In this document: positions 51,170 through 56,343 of the stretch, in pieces
How positions within the stretch are numbered: position 1 is the first letter of the stretch
How the letters are laid out: every line of letters begins with the position of its first letter
Assembly: GCA_944325595.1 (NCBI GenBank)
Contig: CALVAQ010000011.1
Location: forward strand, 1-56,343
Source: Candidatus Gastranaerophilales bacterium
GTDB taxonomy: Bacteria; Cyanobacteriota; Vampirovibrionia; Gastranaerophilales; Gastranaerophilaceae
DNA length: 56,343 nt
Reading direction: 5' to 3'
Notes under the pieces: generated by a model
The model's input: only the letters and a program-made list of their open reading frames with translations
Database searches by the model: none
Told to the model about the DNA's origin: nothing
Program-made: the position numbers and the translations under genes

Positions 51170-51730
51170 ATGTCAATTGTTGTAAATAACAAATCCCGAA
51201 CTTTCATAGCGGATGTTATCGGGAAACATATCAACTCGCCAGAGCAGCGGCTTATTCAAGGTGCAACTGCTCTGTTTATGCAGCCTGTAATTGACTATTT
51301 TAATCACTCTGCTGATGATGAGACGAGAGCCGTCTCCGTAGCAAGAACAATAGGGAAAATTATAGCAGGTACATGTGTCGGAGTTGCCGTTCGCTATGGT
51401 GCTATTTATTGCGCTAAAAATTTTGCAAATTACACTGTGACAAAAATAGAAAACAATTTTGTAAAATCCGTTGCACCCAAAGGAAAACGAAATTTTCTTA
51501 TGCCTAAAATTACATATGAAATACCCGGAAAAACAGTTAAAGAATTTGCAAGAATGCATCTAAATTACGTAAAAACAATGGGGACAATTCTTGCTACATT
51601 TGCAATGATTTTTACAAACTTTTTGATTGATGCTCCGCTGACAAAAGTTATTACAAAGTGGCTCACACCAACTTTTAAAAATAAAATTGAAAATGCAAAA
51701 AAGCCGGAGGTGAAGAAATCTCATGGCTAA
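51170..51730 (+). CDS. Hypothetical membrane-associated protein
   Basis: 186 residues. Hydrophobic stretches at ~60-82 (TIGKIIAGTCVGVAVRYGAI) and ~135-155 (TMGTILATFAMIFTNFLI), rest basic; C-terminus KKPEVKKSHG. No signal peptide and no family recognised. It overlaps the following gene by 8 nt (translational coupling), and both share a motif of the type '...P.(T/A)..(V/L)T......F' near the second helix, so the pair may work as a complex. No clear ribosome binding site stands before the ATG. Confidence 0.6.
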   Translation: MSIVVNNKSRTFIADVIGKHINSPEQRLIQGATALFMQPVIDYFNHSADDETRAVSVARTIGKIIAGTCVGVAVRYGAIYCAKNFANYTVTKIENNFVKSVAPKGKRNFLMPKITYEIPGKTVKEFARMHLNYVKTMGTILATFAMIFTNFLIDAPLTKVITKWLTPTFKNKIENAKKPEVKKSHG

Positions 51731-52508
51731 TCCGCTGCAAAGTATATTGTCAAAAATATGGCATAAATACGCTGAAGATGTAGGTATATCTTTAATTCAC
51801 CTCGGTGCACTGGGCTGGTTTTTGAGTTCGGCTGCCCAGCTTGCCATGATAATTACCAACAAGGATATAGACAAAAAAGAAAAGCAGTTTCTTATTCCTC
51901 AGGAAGCTTCTGACGGAGCAATAAATGTTATTTTATACTATACAATCTGTCAGGCAATAAAAAAATACACAGAATCTTTGCTTGAAAGAGGGAAAATCTT
52001 AACGGAAAAATCCTTTGAATGTATAGAAAAACTCAAAACCACACCAAATTCCGCAAGTGATTTTATAAAGGCATTGAGCGAGTTTTACAGGCATCATCGA
52101 ATACTTAAGAAAGAACAACGTATAGGGAATTTGAGCGATTTTTACAGAGGTTCTATTATGTTGCTGAGCAAACCGGCAATGGACAGAAACAGAATAATCA
52201 AAAATAATCCGATGCTAAAATCCGTATTTGGCAGAGCAATAGAAGAAAACAAAGTCAAAAATACCAAAGGAATGCTTAACCGTGCACTAAAAGACTACAA
52301 TCTGTACAAAAACGGAGTTGGCGTGATTGCCGCAGTCGGGGCTTCAATTCTTGCCTGCAACATTATTACTCCGGTTGCAAGAAATCTTACCGCAAATATG
52401 TTTCAAAAATCCGCTATGAATAAACAAAAAACTGCAGAACTTGAAAAAAATCCGCTTTCTTACTATTCAAGGACACTGCCGCCAACATTTAATACCTTTA
52501 AAATTTAA
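51723..52508 (+). CDS. Hypothetical membrane-associated protein, partner of the preceding one
   Basis: 261 residues. Hydrophobic segments at ~22-44 (ISLIHLGALGWFLSSAAQLAMII) given in parts: ISLIHLGALGWFLSSAAQL, and ~197-218 (GVGVIAAVGASILACNIITP). The middle is helical and basic (ALSEFYRHHRILKKEQR). C-terminus SRTLPPTFNTFKI. AGGTG lies 8-10 nt before the ATG. It ends 11 nt inside the convergent heptose gene. Unrecognised; probably specific to this lineage. Confidence 0.6.
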   Translation: MANPLQSILSKIWHKYAEDVGISLIHLGALGWFLSSAAQLAMIITNKDIDKKEKQFLIPQEASDGAINVILYYTICQAIKKYTESLLERGKILTEKSFECIEKLKTTPNSASDFIKALSEFYRHHRILKKEQRIGNLSDFYRGSIMLLSKPAMDRNRIIKNNPMLKSVFGRAIEENKVKNTKGMLNRALKDYNLYKNGVGVIAAVGASILACNIITPVARNLTANMFQKSAMNKQKTAELEKNPLSYYSRTLPPTFNTFKI

Positions 52509-53550
52509 CGTCAGTCAGTTTTGATATTATTTTCCCTTTTGACTCTTTTGCTTCTTTTGAGAAGAGATATGTTTTCTTTACACCGGCATTCAGCGCAGCT
52601 TCGACATCTCTTTCTTTGTCTCCTACTGCCACGGAAGCTGCCATGTCAATATTGTAGCGGTTTTGTGCTTTTAAAAACATTCCGGGGAGCGGCTTTCTGT
52701 CGGGATGTTCAAGGTAAGGACAGCAGTATATGTCTGTAATTTCTATACCCTGTTTTTTGAACTCAGCTTTCATATAATCATTAAAAGCATTCATCTGTTC
52801 AAGTGTATAATATCCCCTGTCCACACCGGACTGGTTTGTTATGACAAAAATCTTGAAGCCTTTGTCTTGAGCCTTTTTGCAAAGCTCGAAAATACCATCG
52901 ATAAAATCCAGTTTTTCTGTCTGGTATGTAAAGCCGTAATCTTCGTTTATTGTACCGTCTCTGTCTAAAAATAAAGCTTTGACTTTTGGCGCAAGTGCTT
53001 TTTCGATATAACCGCAGATTATGTGCCCTACTGCAATATGCATTTCCTGTATATGGTTTGTTGTGTCAGATGGAACGTTAATTGCATAATCGGCGGAGTC
53101 TTTCATTTTTCCGCCGCTTTCACCGGTAAATGCTACGGTTTTTATTCCCATTTCTTTTGCTTTTTTCATTGCAAGCAAAACATTTTTGCTGTTTCCGCTG
53201 GTAGAAAGTCCGACAAGGATATCGCCCTTTTTTCCCAGTCCTTCGACCTGTCTTTCAAAAATTGTGTCGTAGCCAAAATCGTTTCCTATTGCCGTAAGTA
53301 TTGATGTATCCGTAGTGAGCGCAATGGAATTAAGCGCAGGACGATTCATTTTGTACCTGCCGACAAGCTCTGCTGCAAGATGCTGGGAATCCGCAGCGGA
53401 ACCGCCGTTTCCGCAAAACATAACTTTCCCGCCTTTTTTTATTGATTCTGTGCAGATTTTGCAAACCTGCTCTATTGTTGGTGTAAGTGATTTGATTTTT
53501 TTAAAATTTTCAGAAATTGTATCAAAATCGTTGTTTATTTCATCAAACAT
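52498..53550 (-). CDS. gmhA-gmhB: Fused sedoheptulose-7-phosphate isomerase / heptose-1,7-bisphosphate phosphatase (GmhA-GmhB)
   Basis: 350 residues from the ATG at 53550, chosen because GAGGA lies 8 nt upstream; the longer frame starts with that site. Residues ~1-185: SIS isomerase GmhA with CGNGGSAADSQHLAAELVGRY (in parts: CGNGGSAADSQH, AAELVGRY), LSTSGNSKNV and the catalytic-site HIQEMHIAVGH. Residues ~190-345: HAD phosphatase GmhB with LFLDRDGTIN, VITNQSGV, the CCPYLEHPDRKP zinc-site region (two Cys, His) and VGDKERDVEAA. It converts sedoheptulose-7-P to the heptose-7-P and later removes the 7-phosphate. It overlaps the hldE gene by 8 nt. Confidence 0.93.
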   Translation of the reverse strand: MFDEINNDFDTISENFKKIKSLTPTIEQVCKICTESIKKGGKVMFCGNGGSAADSQHLAAELVGRYKMNRPALNSIALTTDTSILTAIGNDFGYDTIFERQVEGLGKKGDILVGLSTSGNSKNVLLAMKKAKEMGIKTVAFTGESGGKMKDSADYAINVPSDTTNHIQEMHIAVGHIICGYIEKALAPKVKALFLDRDGTINEDYGFTYQTEKLDFIDGIFELCKKAQDKGFKIFVITNQSGVDRGYYTLEQMNAFNDYMKAEFKKQGIEITDIYCCPYLEHPDRKPLPGMFLKAQNRYNIDMAASVAVGDKERDVEAALNAGVKKTYLFSKEAKESKGKIISKLTDVKF

Positions 53551-55051
53551 TAACAGATTCCTCATTTTTTGTGTCTATGTTCAGGTCATCTATTTTTCTT
53601 AATACGGCAGATGTAGAGTAGTCTTCAACCCGTTCAAGTTCTATGACTCTTCCGCCGTAGGACAATACTTTTTGTGCTTCGGGCCAATTTTCTATTTTGT
53701 AGCCTTCTTTTGCTATGACATCGGGTCTTAGCTCTTCGACAAGCTCAAGTGCGGTATCTTCATCAAACAGTACTACGTAATCTACAAACTCCAGCGATGC
53801 AACGACATACGACCTTGTTTTTTCGTTTTGAAGAGGGTATTTGTTTCCTTTTAGTCTCTTTATGGATTTGTCAGAATTAATACCAACAAAAAGAACATCG
53901 CACTCGTTTTTTGTACTGGCAAAGGAGTGAATATGTCCCAAATGCATTACATCAAAACAACCGTTCGTAAAACCTATAATTTTGTTTTTTTCCTTGAGTT
54001 CTTTGACTCTTTCTGCAGCTTCTTTTCTTGAAATAATTTTTGATACCTGAGACAGTTTGTGGATACCGTTTGACTTGTCAATAGCAAGCGCTAGTTCATC
54101 AGGTGTGACACAGGCAGTACCCAGTTTTCCAACAACAATACCCGAGGCGAGATTTGCAAGTTTCATTGCATCGGAAACAGTTGTTCCGGCAGCAATAGAT
54201 GCTCCGAGTACAGCAAGAGATGTGTCTCCGGCGCCTGATACATCAAAAACTTCTTTGGCTTCCGCACTGATTTGGATTGCATCACCCTTTGAAGGTACAA
54301 AAATCATCCCGTCTTTGCTCAATGTTATGAGAAGATTTTTTATCTTGTATTTTTTCATAACTTCGAGAGCGGAAGTTTTGATTTTAAGCTTAAAATCATC
54401 GCTGCGGGCGTCAAATTTTTCTCCGCTGACAAGCTCAAATTCTTTGAGATTTGGCTTTACAATATCAGCATGTGCATATTTTGAAAAATCTCTTTCTTTG
54501 GGATCGACAAGAACTTTTTTGTCATGTTTTTTGCAAAGAGAAATTATCATCTGAGTTGATTCGGTTGTTAAAAGTCCTTTTTTATAATCGGAAACAAGAA
54601 CTATATCCGAATTTTTAATTTCTTTTTCAACAATTTTTTCAAAATCTTTCAATTGTTTTTCATCAAGAATCAGAAAATCTTCTTTGTCGGCTCTAATCAA
54701 ATGATTGTTGTTTGCAATCATTCTGATTTTTGTGGTTGTTTTGTGATTTTTGAGTTTTATTAGTGAATATTTGCAGTCTGCGTTTGAAAGAAATTTTTCT
54801 ATTTCGGCAGAAGAATCATCATTTCCCGTTACACCTGCATATTTTGTTTTTATGTTTAGCGAAGCAAGATTGGCAATAACATTACCTGTACCCCCGAGCA
54901 TTGTTTTTTCTTTTAGTATTTTAAAAATAGGAACGGGAGCTTCCGGAGAAATTCTTTCCACTTCACCGTAGCAAAATCGGTCGAGCATAATATCGCCTAT
55001 ACAAAGTACGGTCAGGTTTTTGAATTTGTCCAGAATGTTTTTTGTCAGCAT
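53543..55051 (-). CDS. hldE: Bifunctional heptose-7-phosphate kinase / heptose-1-phosphate adenylyltransferase
   Basis: 502 residues. Kinase domain (ribokinase fold, ~1-330): MLGGTGNVIANLASL, DYKKGLL and DVSGAGDTSLAVLGA (anion hole and catalytic Asp). Adenylyltransferase domain (~360-490): GFTNGCFDVMHLGHIHSF with the HxGH nucleotide site and KRLKGNKYPLQ. With the GmhA-GmhB fusion it makes four steps from sedoheptulose-7-P to ADP-D-glycero-beta-D-manno-heptose; only the HldD epimerase is missing here. The product feeds LPS core or S-layer glycans, and ADP-heptose is also the ligand of host ALPK1. The ribosome binding site is weak (GGGA, ~8 nt). Confidence 0.95.
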   Translation of the reverse strand: MLTKNILDKFKNLTVLCIGDIMLDRFCYGEVERISPEAPVPIFKILKEKTMLGGTGNVIANLASLNIKTKYAGVTGNDDSSAEIEKFLSNADCKYSLIKLKNHKTTTKIRMIANNNHLIRADKEDFLILDEKQLKDFEKIVEKEIKNSDIVLVSDYKKGLLTTESTQMIISLCKKHDKKVLVDPKERDFSKYAHADIVKPNLKEFELVSGEKFDARSDDFKLKIKTSALEVMKKYKIKNLLITLSKDGMIFVPSKGDAIQISAEAKEVFDVSGAGDTSLAVLGASIAAGTTVSDAMKLANLASGIVVGKLGTACVTPDELALAIDKSNGIHKLSQVSKIISRKEAAERVKELKEKNKIIGFTNGCFDVMHLGHIHSFASTKNECDVLFVGINSDKSIKRLKGNKYPLQNEKTRSYVVASLEFVDYVVLFDEDTALELVEELRPDVIAKEGYKIENWPEAQKVLSYGGRVIELERVEDYSTSAVLRKIDDLNIDTKNEESVNV

Positions 55052-55178
55052 ATCTTAATCCCGATGGTTATTGTCGATTGGTCTTATTTTATCATCAGCA
55101 TGTTTGATTATCAAATAAATTGATAACCATTTGGTGCTAAATAATAAATAACAGCTGACAGTTTAGTCAAAAGCGGTG

Positions 55179-55207
55179 TTGTTTTTTGTTAAAACTTTTA
55201 TTACAAT
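55179..55207 (+). promoter_or_regulatory. Promoter of the parvulin gene
   Basis: TTGTTT (55179-55184), 17-nt spacer, TACAAT (55202-55207), 27 nt before the start codon. The rest of the 183-nt gap holds a TTATCAA/TTGATAA inverted repeat near 55109-55127 of unknown meaning. Confidence 0.55.
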
Positions 55208-55234
55208 TTGATAGAAAATATAAAGGGGTTAGAA

Positions 55235-55660
55235 ATGAAAGAGTTGAAAAACATATTGGCGAAAATAGCATTAGGCACAGTGATTGCGGGGATATTTTAT
55301 GTACCTGTTATTCCTGTTTTGAATTATAACGGAATAGTTGCTATGGCAGAAGAGGAAGACCCGACACAGTTCAAAACTGTCAGAGCAAGTCATATACTGG
55401 TAGATACGGAAGATGAAGCCTGGGCAATAAAAACAAGAGTGACAGAAGGGGAAAGCTTTGAACAGCTGGCAAAAGAATATTCAAAATGTCCTTCAAAGGA
55501 AAAAGGCGGAGACCTGGGGTATTTTAACAGAGGTCAAATGGTACCGGAATTTGAATATGCCGCATTTTCAACACCAATCGGAGGTGTTTCTGACCCTGTG
55601 AAAACAAGATACGGATGGCATTTGATTAAAGTAACCAGAAAAATGAGATATCCGAGATAA
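55235..55660 (+). CDS. Exported parvulin-type peptidyl-prolyl isomerase
   Basis: 141 residues from the ATG at 55235 (AGGGG 7 nt upstream); an upstream TTG in frame is unlikely. Signal peptide or anchor (IALGTVIAGIFYVPVIPVL). PpiC/rotamase core: RASHILVDTEDEAW (~50-63), GESFEQLAKEYSKCPSKEKGG (in parts: FEQLAKEYSKCPS), GDLGYFNRGQMVPEFE and RYGWHLIKV. A single parvulin domain with almost nothing else; a folding helper for outer-membrane or exported proteins, possibly the barrel and TPS proteins of this window. Confidence 0.9.
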   Translation: MKELKNILAKIALGTVIAGIFYVPVIPVLNYNGIVAMAEEEDPTQFKTVRASHILVDTEDEAWAIKTRVTEGESFEQLAKEYSKCPSKEKGGDLGYFNRGQMVPEFEYAAFSTPIGGVSDPVKTRYGWHLIKVTRKMRYPR

Positions 55661-55836
55661 ATTTTGCTCTGTTCAATTTTGTCCGGTGTTTTCTCCGATA
55701 AATATTAAAAGTTCTTGACGATGGTATTTGTTGTTGATAAACTTTAAATACTAAAAATAGTACATTGAAAATGTGTAAAGCACTGTCATAAAAGGATTAC
55801 AACTCGCATAAAGATACAAACGGGATGCAGCAAGGA

Positions 55837-55871
55837 CTCCTTTGGAACGATTGAGTATCGTTACAATGGAG
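55837..55871. repeat. Hairpin A1 of the tRNA-linked array
   Basis: Core AACGAT-TGAGT-ATCGTT with the outer arm CTCC/GGAG; 15-bp stem with two mismatches. Nearest element after the weak tRNA-5'-like copy AACGGGATG (55819-55827). Confidence 0.7.
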
Positions 55872-55881
55872 ACTCTGCCGA

Positions 55882-55910
55882 ATAAAACAAGACTAAATGT
55901 CTTGTTTTAT
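55882..55910. repeat. Hairpin A2 of the tRNA-linked array
   Basis: Perfect 12-bp stem ATAAAACAAGAC/GTCTTGTTTTAT, loop TAAAT. Preceded by ACTCTGCCGA, followed by GAGAGG. Confidence 0.85.
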
Positions 55911-55924
55911 GAGAGGAGCTAAGT

Positions 55925-55941
55925 CAGAAGCGAAGCTTCTG
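55925..55941. repeat. Hairpin B1 of the tRNA-linked array
   Basis: CAGAAGC-GAA-GCTTCTG, 7-bp stem with a C-GAA-G triloop. The core GCGAAGC is known as an exceptionally stable DNA mini-hairpin. Confidence 0.85.
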
Positions 55942-55952
55942 CGAGCAAAGAA

Positions 55953-55987
55953 CTCTGAAAAAATGATTGAATATCATTTTTTTAGAG
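55953..55987. repeat. Hairpin A3 of the tRNA-linked array
   Basis: Stem CTCTGAAAAAATGAT/ATCATTTTTTTAGAG, 15 bp with one G-T pair, loop TGAAT. Followed by AGAGGCAGGC, as after A2. Confidence 0.85.
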
Positions 55988-55998
55988 GCAGGCAAAAT

Positions 55999-56015
55999 CA
56001 AAAACGAAGTTTTTG
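55999..56015. repeat. Hairpin B2 of the tRNA-linked array
   Basis: CAAAAAC-GAA-GTTTTTG, 7-bp stem, again with a C-GAA-G triloop. Confidence 0.8.
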
Positions 56016-56069
56016 TGTGTCGTATTGCAATTAAAACCCAAGCTGCGCCTGTAGGGAAACAGAGAAAAC

Positions 56070-56097
56070 AATTCTTAACGGGATGTGGCGCAGCTTG
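56070..56097 (+). repeat. Truncated copy of the tRNA-Pro 5' end (28-bp direct repeat)
   Basis: The 28 bases are identical to 56170-56197: nine bases of flank and the first 19 bases of the tRNA, ending in the D-arm. After this point the sequence leaves the tRNA and enters hairpin module 3. A 12-bp inverted copy of the same D-arm segment (CCAAGCTGCGCC) lies at 56038-56049. Confidence 0.9.
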
Positions 56098-56111
56098 ACC
56101 CTGCCGAGAGA

Positions 56112-56132
56112 GAAATGACTAAATGTCATTTC
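56112..56132. repeat. Hairpin A4 of the tRNA-linked array
   Basis: GAAATGAC-TAAAT-GTCATTTC, 8-bp stem. Preceded by CCCTGCCGA and followed by GAGAGG, the same frame as A2. Confidence 0.85.
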
Positions 56133-56141
56133 GAACGAGAG

Positions 56142-56162
56142 GTAGCACCGTAGGTGCGCTAC
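56142..56162. repeat. Hairpin B3 of the tRNA-linked array
   Basis: GTAGCACC-GTA-GGTGCGCTAC, 8-bp stem with a two-base bulge and a C-GTA-G triloop. Confidence 0.75.
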
Positions 56163-56178
56163 GATAAGTAATTCTTAA

Positions 56179-56255
56179 CGGGATGTGGCGCAGCTTGGTA
56201 GCGCACCTCGCTTGGGACGAGGGGGTCGCACGTTCAAATCGTGTCATCCCGACCA
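56179..56255 (+). tRNA. tRNA-Pro (anticodon TGG)
   Basis: Complete cloverleaf of 77 nt with an encoded CCA end: acceptor CGGGATG/CATCCCG, D-stem GCGC/GCGC, anticodon stem CCTCG/CGAGG with loop CTTGGGA (anticodon TGG at 56213-56215), T-stem GCACG/CGTGT with loop TTCAAAT. Flanked on both sides by the hairpin array; its first 19 bases are duplicated 100 bp upstream. Confidence 0.97.
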
Positions 56256-56289
56256 CTAAAATACATTGTGTTTTTGTAACTCAATGCCG

Positions 56290-56342
56290 CGAGAGCAAGT
56301 GCTCTCGAAGTAGAGATTACTACCTGCCGATAGGAAGGCAGG
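56290..56342. repeat. Hairpins downstream of tRNA-Pro, continuing past the window edge
   Basis: CGAGAGC-AAGT-GCTCTCG (56290-56307), a weaker GTAG/CTAC pair, and CCTGCC-N8-GGCAGG (56323-56342). The CCTGCCGA string matches the one that opens modules 1 and 3 upstream, so the array resumes after the tRNA. Confidence 0.65.
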
Positions 56343-56343
56343 G

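Noticed and set aside
56070..56097. A second tRNA-Pro gene
   Set aside because: Only the first 19 bases of the tRNA are present; anticodon, T-arm and 3' acceptor strand are missing.
55800..56170. Hairpin array as a CRISPR or as ordinary Rho-independent terminators
   Set aside because: Stem sequences differ from unit to unit and no constant repeat with unique spacers exists; only one hairpin has a T-run and no gene ends there.

Overview
This window comes from an AT-rich, Gram-negative (diderm), fermentative bacterium. Envelope evidence: a porin-O/P type barrel, a LolA-like carrier, ADP-heptose synthesis, and a TpsA/TpsB two-partner secretion pair. Anaerobic evidence: two H-cluster proteins under a Rex repressor. 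The gene mix, the EF-hand protein and the style of the lineage-specific unknowns fit gut Vampirovibrionia/Melainabacteria (Gastranaerophilales) best. That placement is my inference, not a database result.

Layout. 1-7.5 kb: the end of a repeat protein, glucose-6-phosphate isomerase, two small exported proteins (one an M48-like fold without its zinc motif), an HELGH metallopeptidase and a porin. 7.5-8.4 kb: a graveyard holding an FkbM methyltransferase fragment and two tandem decayed copies of one glycosyltransferase C-terminus. 8.5-14.6 kb: a group-B [FeFe] hydrogenase, a sensory H-cluster/PAS protein, a SpoIIE-type phosphatase and two thioredoxin-like ferredoxins, controlled by two Rex boxes that bracket a clear promoter, with rex divergent. 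14.6-20.2 kb: an ABC-F ATPase, radA, and a divergent ArsR/P1B-ATPase metal-efflux pair with three operators placed in and around both promoters.

20.2-33.5 kb is a complete-looking aryl-polyene-type (APE-like) lipid/polyketide cluster. It holds two ketosynthases plus a chain-length-factor-like subunit, two ACPs, a ketoreductase, a dehydratase, an AMP-ligase fused to a second dehydratase domain, a thioesterase, a PPTase, a methyltransferase, two acyltransferases, LolA and an MMPL exporter. No aromatic ammonia-lyase, chorismate lyase or glycosyltransferase lies beside it, so the source of the starter unit is open.

33.5-51 kb: small proteins, then a 4,468-residue TpsA exoprotein with seven copies of a large module and a possible PilZ-like C-terminus, divergent from its TpsB transporter and a small lipoprotein. 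51-55 kb: two unknown membrane proteins and a compact ADP-heptose operon (hldE plus a gmhA-gmhB fusion). The right edge has a parvulin, tRNA-Pro(TGG) and an array of hairpin modules.

Two non-coding patterns stand out. First, upstream of tRNA-Pro (and again after it) lies an array of paired hairpins whose stems differ but whose loops are conserved (TRART, then C-GNA-G triloops). It is interleaved with copies of the tRNA 5' end, including a perfect 28-bp direct repeat exactly 100 bp away. Second, several genes start 6-9 nt after a TANAAT-like -10 box with no ribosome binding site, which suggests leaderless mRNAs, including both divergent pairs of the APE-like cluster.
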